A DNA stretch of 6,889 nt from an uncultured bacterium (GTDB lineage Bacteria > Desulfobacterota > WTBG01), in NCBI GenBank assembly GCA_938024025.1, contig CALJBY010000201.1, positions 1 through 6,889 of the forward strand. The letters are read 5' to 3'. Below are positions 1-4,412 of this stretch, piece after piece. The translations under genes and the position numbers were made by a program. The notes under the pieces were generated by a model, which was given only the letters and a program-made list of their open reading frames with translations, was not told where the DNA came from and did not search any database. How positions within the stretch are numbered: position 1 is the stretch's first letter; every line of letters starts with the position of its first letter.

Positions 1-156
1 CTGCCAAAAATACTTTTAACACTCATGCGACCTTTCCTGAGCAAACGAAAATACACCTCCCTTCAATTTTTGATTCATGCGATGCAAAGTGATTCAGTCG
101 CACCGCTCTATGGGACCCACACACTGGAAAGTTTCTTTCGGGAACTCAATCAGTGA
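1..156 (+). CDS. 3' end of an unrecognised gene (truncated by window edge)
   Basis: Frame 1 is open from the first base to a TGA at 154-156, giving 51 C-terminal residues that end in LESFFRELNQ. The composition looks protein-like: basic and hydrophobic at first (LPKILLTLMRPF, then SKRKYTS), then an amphipathic tail. The only internal Met codons are at residues 9 and 28, and neither has a convincing Shine-Dalgarno, so the start most likely lies left of the window. I do not recognise the family. A possible intrinsic terminator sits about 200 bases downstream at 357-380. The fragment could be the tail of a transposase or a housekeeping enzyme, and a chance open frame cannot be excluded at this length. 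Confidence 0.45.
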   Translation: MPKILLTLMRPFLSKRKYTSLQFLIHAMQSDSVAPLYGTHTLESFFRELNQ

Positions 157-199
157 TGGTCACGAAAAACATTTAACCTACTTTTCTGTACTTCTCCAG

Positions 200-229
200 T
201 TGACACCTAATACGACTGTAACTTATCAA
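200..229 (+). promoter_or_regulatory. Candidate sigma70-type promoter
   Basis: A perfect -35 TTGACA lies at 200-205, and 18 bases later TATCAA (224-229) matches the -10 consensus at four of six positions. Transcription would start near 236 and run through the REP pair into the possible terminator at 357-380. The -10 half is mediocre and overlaps a small hairpin, so this is a candidate only. Confidence 0.25.
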
Positions 230-282
230 AGTTAGGTTCTTACCCAACTAAATCTAAGCATTTCTCTTTCAGATAGGGTGAT

Positions 283-334
283 GGTAGGAGCGGCTTTAAG
301 CCGCGAATTCATCGCGCATGAATGCGCTCCTACC
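283..334. repeat. Inverted pair of REP-like palindromes (REPIN-type element)
   Basis: The outer ends GGTAGGAGC (283-291) and GCTCCTACC (326-334) are perfect 9-bp inverted repeats. Each half has its own stem-loop. The left arm (284-306) runs GTAGGAGC, the palindrome GGCTTTAAGCC, then GCGA. The right arm, read on the minus strand (333-312), runs GTAGGAGC, the palindrome GCATTCATGC, then GCGA. A 5-base spacer, ATTCA (307-311), separates them. The arms share the 5' GTAGGAGC and 3' GCGA but have different, internally complementary stems, which is the pattern of REP families. The 5' GTAG is the tetranucleotide recognised by RAYT (Y1 tyrosine) transposases in known REPs, and the GTAGGAGCG head resembles pseudomonad REPs. 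No RAYT gene lies in the window. That such elements mobilise in trans is known of the family; mobility here is inferred. Confidence 0.75.
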
Positions 335-356
335 GAAATTTCGAACATGTCTGTTT

Positions 357-380
357 AGAAGGTGCAAAGCCCTTCTTTTT
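357..380 (+). terminator. Possible Rho-independent terminator
   Basis: AGAAGG (357-362) pairs with CCTTCT (371-376) across an 8-base loop that can add a short GC/GC pairing. A T-run follows, five Ts in all counting the last stem base (376-380). The stem is short and only moderately GC-rich. It could end transcription of the gene cut by the left edge, or of a short RNA from the candidate promoter at 200-229. Confidence 0.45.
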
Positions 381-630
381 CGTACAATCCTGCACGTCAG
401 TACCAGTCGTAATTTCTATCTTTTTCTTTTAGGCACTACCATTAGTTCCATTAAGAACAACTACACCGGTTACACACCCTGAAAACACTCCATCTCCCCT
501 CAGCAGTGTTAATAAATAATCATTTAATTACAAATAGTTATATGGCAAATGAGTGGAAAATAGCCCACCGGTAAGACTTGGTATTCAAATTGCAAAATTC
601 GACAATAATCGATAAATCATCCTAATAGGA

Positions 631-637
631 AAGGAGG
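631..637 (+). promoter_or_regulatory. Strong Shine-Dalgarno that decides between tandem TTG starts
   Basis: AAGGAGG is a near-perfect ribosome binding site. Two TTG codons follow in the same frame at 643 and 646. The spacing is 5 bases to the first and 8 bases to the second, and the second is nearer the usual optimum. Confidence 0.75.
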
Positions 638-645
638 ATCATTTG

Positions 646-1152
646 TTGAAAAAAAGCCAATTTTCATTTGCCGTTTTTGTGTTATGCATACTGCTGAGTA
701 GTACCGTACCCCGTGCTGAAATCAATGCACTGGAGGGAACCGTCTGGATGTATGAACATGAAAGTGGTCTAAGACATTACATAGCTTTCTACGCACAGTA
801 TCATTATCTCAATAGCAGTGGATTTGAACAGGGTGTACCGGACACGCTGTGGTTGCGGAGCACGTCCCCCTATGTTGGCACAAATAGACCTGACGGCTCT
901 ACCCACTACCGGGCAAAACATATTTCTCCCGGTGCCTGGGCCATTAACTGGGGTAATTGTAATATCACTACCGAACAGGCTACCTTTTCTGCTTTGGGGA
1001 TGCTCTACAATTTTTTCGTGTACAACCGCAATGAGCCTTATCTACTCATAGCAACTGACTGGAGTCCTCCCCAGCTTTACACAAGCAGTGAAAAAGTCAA
1101 TCCTGCTTTTATTGAAATGGTTTTTCCCTCCCTTTTTGGATCTGGATTTTAG
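646..1152 (+). CDS. Unrecognised secreted protein (about 168 aa)
   Basis: The product has a clear Sec signal peptide: a basic start (KK), a hydrophobic core (FSFAVFVLCILLSS), then TVPRA with likely cleavage before EINALEG. The Cys in the core is preceded by Leu rather than a small residue, so it is not a lipobox. The mature part, about 144 residues, is rich in aromatics (Tyr, Trp, Phe), with one Cys near residue 106 and no further membrane helix. This suggests a small, largely beta, periplasmic or secreted domain. The segment from EGTVWMYEHE is faintly lipocalin-like, but I would not assign a family. Translation starts at TTG 646, or at the adjacent TTG 643 (one residue longer), behind a strong AAGGAGG. 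The gene stands alone between a non-coding region and a very strong terminator, so it is probably monocistronic. The start, signal peptide and terminator make a real gene likely; its role is unknown. Confidence 0.8.
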   Translation: MKKSQFSFAVFVLCILLSSTVPRAEINALEGTVWMYEHESGLRHYIAFYAQYHYLNSSGFEQGVPDTLWLRSTSPYVGTNRPDGSTHYRAKHISPGAWAINWGNCNITTEQATFSALGMLYNFFVYNRNEPYLLIATDWSPPQLYTSSEKVNPAFIEMVFPSLFGSGF

Positions 1153-1232
1153 ACGGCATCCACGGCAAGAAGGTCGCCGACACTATAAATCGCTCGTTTC
1201 GTTGAATCATTGCCCTTTCTCCTCCTTCCTTG

Positions 1233-1267
1233 AAACCCCCTCAGCTGGAATCGCTGAGGGGGTTTTT
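1233..1267 (+). terminator. Strong Rho-independent terminator of the secreted-protein gene
   Basis: AAACCCCCTCAGC (1233-1245) pairs perfectly over 13 bp with GCTGAGGGGGTTT (1253-1265), leaving a 7-base loop. The T-run covers 1263-1267. It lies 81 bases past the stop codon at 1150-1152. On the minus strand the hairpin is followed only by TTTCA, so termination should be mainly in the plus direction. Confidence 0.93.
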
Positions 1268-1286
1268 AATTGTTTCTTTAACCCAT

Positions 1287-1326
1287 AAAAAAACGGACAT
1301 ACAACGATATGGTGAGTGATGTCCGT
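1287..1326 (-). terminator. Rho-independent terminator of the M23-bactofilin operon
   Basis: The inverted repeat ACGGACAT (1293-1300) and ATGTCCGT (1319-1326) forms an 8-bp stem with an 18-base loop that can pair further with a bulge. Read on the minus strand, the stem runs straight into seven Ts (the A-run at 1287-1293 on the plus strand, sharing one stem base). It lies about 138 bases after the bactofilin stop and is back to back with the plus-strand terminator at 1233-1267. Confidence 0.8.
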
Positions 1327-1359
1327 GTTGGTCTGTTTGGATAGTAGGTAAATACTGTG

Positions 1360-1421
1360 ACCGGCAGGTTCCGAAAATATCAAAATTCAATTTCCGGGAT
1401 GCCCCGCGCTGCCTGCCCGGT
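1360..1421 (-). repeat. Imperfect inverted repeat in the bactofilin 3' region
   Basis: ACCGGCAGG (1360-1368) is complementary to CCTGCCCGGT (1412-1421) except for one extra base. Inside it, CCGAAAAT (1371-1378) and ATTTCCGG (1389-1396) pair with one mismatch. The transcript of the minus-strand operon would carry this as a long, partly GC-rich stem just before the terminator. It may act as a 3' stabilising structure or be incidental. Confidence 0.35.
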
Positions 1422-1463
1422 TAACTGCGAAACTTATTTAATCAGGGTGCGCGGGTAGCATCA

Positions 1464-1922
1464 CTAACTACGTACTTCCCGTACTTGTGGGTTAACAGGA
1501 ACGTTCTCCACCTTTGCAGTGTGGGGAACCTTATTTTGTGATTCAGCAGGAGCAGTGCTCACAGCACTTTTTGCGCCTCCCGTCATATGGCAGCTTCCTT
1601 CAAAAACAACTCCTTCACCAATAATAAGGGAAGCGGTTTCAATGTCTCCCTTAACCTTTCCGGAAGAGGTAATTTCCAGTTTTTTCTTAACCTTGATATT
1701 ACCATTAACCTGGCCTCCTATGAAGGCATTTTCTGCGATAATATCTGCCTTGACCTTACCTCCCTGACCTACCACGATATTGCCCTTACACTCAACCTTG
1801 CCCTTTACCGTACCTTCGATACAGATGCTCTCATTGGATAAAAGAACTCCTTCAAAAACAGTTTTGCTTCCGATGATTGTATCCAGGTTCTCTGGTGGCT
1901 TATCTTTTTTGAGTATACCCAT
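1464..1922 (-). CDS. Bactofilin (polymer-forming cytoskeletal protein)
   Basis: Bactofilins self-assemble without nucleotide into filaments at the inner face of the membrane and position cell-wall enzymes. The 152-residue product has the typical layout: a short N-terminal tail (MGILKKDKPPENLDT), a repetitive beta-helix core of about residues 16-115, and a disordered Ala/Pro/Val-rich tail. The core shows the regular Gly/Val/Ile spacing of the family, e.g. TIIGSKTVFEGVL, SICIEGTVKGKVECKGNIVV, AFIGGQVNGNIKV and LEITSSGKVKGDIET. An upstream ATG at 1958 would add 12 residues but has no ribosome site. ATG 1922 is preceded by AAAGAGG (1935-1929) at 6-base spacing and begins with the usual MG(I/L)..K family start, so I prefer it. 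The gene is the second of a two-gene operon, 48 bases after the M23 peptidase stop. This arrangement is known for csd1/ccmA-type and lmdC/bactofilin pairs. Confidence 0.92.
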   Translation of the reverse strand: MGILKKDKPPENLDTIIGSKTVFEGVLLSNESICIEGTVKGKVECKGNIVVGQGGKVKADIIAENAFIGGQVNGNIKVKKKLEITSSGKVKGDIETASLIIGEGVVFEGSCHMTGGAKSAVSTAPAESQNKVPHTAKVENVPVNPQVREVRS

Positions 1923-1928
1923 AACAAA

Positions 1929-1935
1929 CCTCTTT
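1929..1935 (-). promoter_or_regulatory. Ribosome binding site that fixes the bactofilin start
   Basis: On the minus strand this reads AAAGAGG and is followed by 6 bases and ATG at 1922. The longer in-frame ATG at 1958 has no such site, so the shorter bactofilin is favoured. Confidence 0.7.
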
Positions 1936-1970
1936 ATAAATGGTTGAGCAGAAGACATAAGAAAGCACTG

Positions 1971-2891
1971 CTAGCGTTTGGCTAGTACAGTTTGTGAAGC
2001 AGGTGTGTTCAGAATGTAATGGTTAGGGTTAACACTCTTTTTATCTACCTGCACGCCATAGTGAAGGTGGTGACCTGTAGACAGTCCCGTATTTCCCATC
2101 AGTCCTATGACAGTACCTCTTGTTACCCCTTCTCCTTTTTTTACTTTGTGCTCGAGCAAGTGTCCATAGAGGGTAATGAGGTTATCACGATGAGCAATCT
2201 TGATAAATTTTCCGAGATACCGGTCTTTCCCAACCGATATGACCGTCCCATCAGCAGGAGCTATAATAGGTGTCCCCCTTCTTGAAGCAATATCCAAACC
2301 GCCATGAAATTCACGACGACCGGTGAAAGGGCTTTTCCTCCATCCAAAACCTGATGAAATCCAGTATTCATCTGTCTCAACTGGTAGTAGAGTGGGTTTG
2401 GTATCCCATTCACTTTTCCGGTCTATGAGCTCGTCAACTATCCCCTCCAGGTTTTTTTTAAGACAGAGTGCTTTTACTTTGGGCGATTGGTTGTGCTGAG
2501 AGGATTGGGGAGAAACCAGGGTAGTAACATCCCGCGGGAAGCTCAATGACCTGTCAGTAAAATATGCATCGGTGCCTCCCTGCCCGAGTCCACCCATACT
2601 GGAACTGGACTTCTCTAATCCTAAAAAATCTCTGATGAATGATTCCTTTTTCTCTATTTCATCAACAATGCTGGCTATTCCCTCCAGTTTGTCATTCTCC
2701 GTTTTTAGCTTGCTATTCTCCTTCTGCAGATGCGCACTTTCAAAATATTTGAAAATAGCTATACCATCACCTACAAGAAAAAGGAGGAGAAAGAAGATAG
2801 AGATATAGAACGTGCTCTTGTGGCAGGAAAGCTGCCGTGATTTCCCTGCCTGTGGTGATGAAATAAAAATAGTGTAATAATTTTTAAGCAT
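1971..2891 (-). CDS. Membrane-anchored M23 (LytM-type) peptidoglycan endopeptidase
   Basis: The product is 306 residues long. A basic cytoplasmic N-terminus (about 1-27) is followed by one transmembrane helix (about 28-48, FYISIFFLLLFLVGDG), a coiled coil (about 52-93, with Leu/Ile heptads), a low-complexity linker (about 94-165) and a C-terminal M23 domain (about 170-292). By analogy with LytM, the zinc ligands are H196 and D200 (in FHGGLDIA) and H277 (in HHLHYG), and H244 (YGHL) and H275 are the catalytic histidines. All are present, so the enzyme should be active rather than an EnvC/NlpD-type activator. It probably cleaves peptide cross-links in the periplasm. The ATG at 2891 has GAAGGG eight bases upstream. 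Gene order with the downstream bactofilin matches LmdC-bactofilin and Csd1-CcmA pairs, in which the cytoskeletal polymer directs the peptidase to set cell shape. The exact subfamily name is not certain. Confidence 0.93.
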   Translation of the reverse strand: MLKNYYTIFISSPQAGKSRQLSCHKSTFYISIFFLLLFLVGDGIAIFKYFESAHLQKENSKLKTENDKLEGIASIVDEIEKKESFIRDFLGLEKSSSSMGGLGQGGTDAYFTDRSLSFPRDVTTLVSPQSSQHNQSPKVKALCLKKNLEGIVDELIDRKSEWDTKPTLLPVETDEYWISSGFGWRKSPFTGRREFHGGLDIASRRGTPIIAPADGTVISVGKDRYLGKFIKIAHRDNLITLYGHLLEHKVKKGEGVTRGTVIGLMGNTGLSTGHHLHYGVQVDKKSVNPNHYILNTPASQTVLAKR

Positions 2892-2900
2892 AGGTATGGC

Positions 2901-2926
2901 CCTTCTTTGACGGTTCTTATATTATA
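2901..2926 (-). promoter_or_regulatory. -10 element and ribosome site for the M23-bactofilin operon
   Basis: On the minus strand a perfect TATAAT lies at 2926-2921. It predicts a transcript start near 2914 and a leader of about 23 bases that contains AAAGAAGG (to about 2902) at good spacing to the ATG at 2891. No good -35 is visible 16-18 bases upstream (AATCAA), so an activator or an alternative sigma factor may contribute. Confidence 0.45.
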
Positions 2927-2943
2927 TCGGCAGAAAAATGGAA

Positions 2944-2971
2944 TTGATTAGTGATTTTTACACATTATACT
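2944..2971 (+). promoter_or_regulatory. Candidate plus-strand promoter upstream of dprA
   Basis: TTGATT (2944-2949) matches the -35 consensus at four of six positions. After 16 bases, TATACT (2966-2971) matches the -10 at five of six. Its start site, near 2978, would leave a leader of almost 300 bases before dprA. The element overlaps the upstream part of the minus-strand operon promoter, so the two could interfere. Confidence 0.35.
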
Positions 2972-3057
2972 AATATTTTATGTGTGATTTAATGAAAAAA
3001 ACAGGCTTATGTCAAGGTTTTTTTGGCCTTTCCAAGAAAAACAGTGATTAAAAACAC

Positions 3058-3086
3058 TTGACATTAAAGGGCCATTTTGTTCTAGA
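3058..3086 (+). promoter_or_regulatory. Candidate proximal promoter of dprA
   Basis: A perfect TTGACA (3058-3063) is followed after 17 bases by TCTAGA (3081-3086), which matches the -10 at only three of six positions. The predicted leader before dprA is about 180 bases. The good -35 makes this a plausible alternative to the candidate at 2944-2971. Confidence 0.35.
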
Positions 3087-3111
3087 TAGAGAGCCGGTTG
3101 GCGAGAGACTC

Positions 3112-3168
3112 ATGAAATTCTCATTTGAACCGATAGAGTTTGAAGATCTTATACCGAACATATGCTGA
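3112..3168 (+). CDS. Possible 18-codon leader ORF upstream of dprA
   Basis: ATG at 3112 to TGA at 3166-3168 encodes MKFSFEPIEFEDLIPNIC. A weak GAGAG lies five bases upstream. Its stop overlaps the start of a second short ORF (ATG at 3162) in the sequence ATGCTGA, an arrangement typical of translational coupling. It could be a leader peptide, the remains of a frameshifted gene, or chance. I recognise no family. Confidence 0.2.
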   Translation: MKFSFEPIEFEDLIPNIC

Positions 3169-3248
3169 CCCAGGCGATGATGCCGCCGATCGTCAAAGAG
3201 GTAAACAGCCATAGACACTCCACTAACCAAAGGGAGTGGAACAGGTAA
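3162..3248 (+). CDS. Possible 28-codon ORF just upstream of dprA
   Basis: ATG at 3162 to TAA at 3246-3248 encodes a 28-residue basic, polar peptide beginning MLTQAMMPPIVKEV. It has no ribosome site of its own but overlaps the end of the preceding 18-codon ORF by seven bases. It stops 24 bases before the dprA start. Both short ORFs could be parts of one degraded reading frame. The evidence is positional only. Confidence 0.2.
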   Translation: MLTQAMMPPIVKEVNSHRHSTNQREWNR

Positions 3249-3272
3249 GCCTTTCCTCAAGGAAGGGATAAC

Positions 3273-4379
3273 GTGGAAAGAAGAATTGATGACTGGCTGG
3301 CTTTAAGTTTTGTTGATGGGTTGGGCAGTGTAACCTATTGTAATCTGATCAGGAAATTTGGTAACCCCGGCAGCATATTTAAAGCGTCCTTTCACGATTT
3401 AGAAGCAGTAGAAGGCATACGGCCCCACGTAATAGAAGGAATAAAAGCATTTAATAGGGCTGACCGGGTCGAGCGGGAACTGGAACGCATGCGGGAGCAC
3501 CATGTTTCACTTGTTGCTTTCGTGGATGAAAACTACCCTGCCCAGCTGTTACATATTTATGATCCCCCGCCCTTTCTCTATGTGAAAGGAGAACTGCAGC
3601 AGGGAGATAGGCTGGCTATTGCAGTGGTTGGCTCACGCTTCGCCAGTCATTATGGGAAAGTAACAGCCGAAAAAATCAGCCAGGATCTGGCGCTGGAGGG
3701 GATAACTATCGTAAGCGGTATGGCACGCGGCATTGATTCCAGTGCTCACAAAGCTGCTCTTGCAGCAGGAGGGCGAACAATTGCCGTGTTGGGATGTGGC
3801 ATAGATGTTAATTATCCTGCGGAAAATACAAGGCTTAAGGAGGAGATTGCATCCCATGGGGCCGTGATTTCTGAGTTTCCCCTCTCGACTCCGCCCGCAT
3901 CTTCACACTTCCCGATGCGTAACCGCATCATCAGTGGTCTCTCTTTGGGTGTCGTTGTGGTTGAGGCAAGTCATCGAAGCGGTTCCCTCATTACTGCCCG
4001 ATTGGCCCTGGAGCAGGGAAGAGATGTTTTTGCAGTACCCGGTAGTATAGATTCCCTGCGTAGCAGGGGTACCCATAGATTGATTAAGGACGGTGCTAAG
4101 CTGGTTGAGGATGCACGGGACATCCTGACTGAGCTGCTTCCACAGATGAAAGACCGCTCTCAATCGGTTGCTGCACATCAGGAGAGAAAAGAACTGGTGA
4201 ACGAAGAAGCACGAAGCATCCTTGATGTGCTCGAGCAGGGACAAGTGCAGATTGACAGGATAATAACACAAACAGGTCTTCCCAGCAGTCAGGTTTCCTC
4301 CACCCTTCTTGATCTGGAGTTCAAGGGAATCATCAGACAGTTACCGGGAAAAGTATTTGTTAAAAAACAGGAACATTGA
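3273..4379 (+). CDS. dprA: DNA processing protein DprA (Smf)
   Basis: DprA binds incoming single-stranded DNA in the cytoplasm and loads RecA on it during natural transformation; it is also conserved in bacteria not known to be competent. The 368-residue product is full length. It has an N-terminal helical (SAM/HhH-like) region of about 1-75, an extended Rossmann-fold DprA domain of about 80-290, and a C-terminal winged-helix (DML1-like) domain of about 312-365. Family signatures visible are VVGSR (118-122), SGMARGIDSSAH (148-159), VLGCGIDVNYP (172-182), FPMRNRIISGLS (213-224), VEAS.RSGSLITA (230-242) and FAVPGS (253-258). The start is GTG 3273, preceded by AAGGAAGGG with 5-base spacing to the last G. 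topA follows after 29 bases on the same strand, an adjacency also found in Bacillus and others, so the two are probably co-transcribed. No competence genes lie nearby. Confidence 0.97.
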   Translation: MERRIDDWLALSFVDGLGSVTYCNLIRKFGNPGSIFKASFHDLEAVEGIRPHVIEGIKAFNRADRVERELERMREHHVSLVAFVDENYPAQLLHIYDPPPFLYVKGELQQGDRLAIAVVGSRFASHYGKVTAEKISQDLALEGITIVSGMARGIDSSAHKAALAAGGRTIAVLGCGIDVNYPAENTRLKEEIASHGAVISEFPLSTPPASSHFPMRNRIISGLSLGVVVVEASHRSGSLITARLALEQGRDVFAVPGSIDSLRSRGTHRLIKDGAKLVEDARDILTELLPQMKDRSQSVAAHQERKELVNEEARSILDVLEQGQVQIDRIITQTGLPSSQVSSTLLDLEFKGIIRQLPGKVFVKKQEH

Positions 4380-4387
4380 CATAGATC

Positions 4388-4412
4388 AGAGGAGTTAATG
4401 GTAAACACATGA
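4388..4412 (+). promoter_or_regulatory. topA translation start region with a four-codon ORF overlapping the start
   Basis: AGAGGAG (4388-4394) lies 14 bases before the topA ATG (4409), which is too far for good initiation, and 3 bases before another ATG at 4398, which is rather close. ATG 4398 reads MVNT and stops at TGA 4410-4412, overlapping the topA start in the sequence ATGA. Ribosomes ending the mini-ORF could reinitiate at topA. No in-frame upstream start exists for topA, and the conserved N-terminus confirms ATG 4409. Confidence 0.4.

Larger units (their letters stand above)
157..642. other. 486-base intergenic region with REP pair and possible terminator
   Basis: I see no convincing gene here on either strand. 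The region holds a REP-like inverted pair (283-334), a possible intrinsic terminator (357-380) and a promoter-like TTGACA at 200-205 followed after 18 bases by TATCAA. It also has a 6-bp hairpin, TAACTT (219-224) with AAGTTA (229-234), and a looser inverted repeat, AACACT (484-489) with AGTGTT (505-510). From about 510 to 640 the DNA is AT-rich, as expected upstream of the gene that starts near 646. A promoter for that gene is not clear: TTGCAA (590-595) with TAAATC (613-618) at 17-base spacing is the best match and is weak. Confidence 0.6.
1153..1463. other. 311-base convergent intergenic region
   Basis: This stretch lies between the 3' ends of the secreted-protein gene and the bactofilin gene. 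It contains two strong terminators, one for each direction (1233-1267 and 1287-1326), and an imperfect inverted repeat in the bactofilin 3' region (1360-1421). The short open frame that crosses the terminator on the plus strand (1088-1288) has no ribosome binding site and I do not count it as a gene. Confidence 0.7.
2892..3272. other. 381-base divergent intergenic region between the cell-shape operon and dprA
   Basis: The left two thirds is very AT-rich. It holds a minus-strand -10 (TATAAT, 2926-2921), a plus-strand promoter candidate (2944-2971), a perfect plus-strand TTGACA (3058-3063), and the loose dyad ACACAT (2960-2965) with ATGTGT (2980-2985). The right third is less AT-rich and holds two very short overlapping ORFs (3112-3168, 3162-3248) and a 6-bp hairpin, CACTCC (3216-3221) with GGAGTG (3233-3238), just before the dprA ribosome site. 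The 70-codon minus-strand frame at 3048-3260 has no ribosome site or protein-like features and is not called. Confidence 0.6.

Noticed and set aside
208..217. TAATACGACT, identical to the first ten bases of the T7 RNA polymerase promoter.
   Set aside because: The following bases do not match the CACTATAG part that contains the initiation region, there is no phage context, and a ten-base match can arise by chance.
484..510. Inverted repeat AACACT/AGTGTT with a short T-run on the minus strand, considered as a terminator.
   Set aside because: The stem is only 6 bp with a 15-base loop and few GC pairs, and there is no minus-strand gene that it would serve.
1088..1288. A 66-codon plus-strand frame after the secreted-protein gene.
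   Set aside because: It overlaps the end of that gene in another frame, runs through the strong terminator hairpin and has no ribosome site.
1923..1958. A longer bactofilin start at ATG 1958.
   Set aside because: No Shine-Dalgarno precedes it. ATG 1922 has AAAGAGG at 6-base spacing and gives the family-typical N-terminus.
2951..3049. Three GTGATT words (2951, 2984, 3044), considered as operator repeats.
   Set aside because: They are short, irregularly spaced and in AT-rich DNA, so chance is the simplest explanation.
3048..3260. A 70-codon minus-strand open frame in the dprA upstream region.
   Set aside because: It lacks a ribosome site, has no recognisable domain, signal or membrane segment, and covers the likely dprA promoter and leader.
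3251..3266. Small hairpin TTCC/GGAA around the dprA ribosome site, considered as a riboswitch expression platform.
   Set aside because: The stem is only four to five base pairs and I could not match the upstream leader to any known riboswitch core.
3903..4271. A 122-codon minus-strand frame inside dprA.
   Set aside because: It is antisense to a well-conserved dprA coding region and has no protein-like features of its own.
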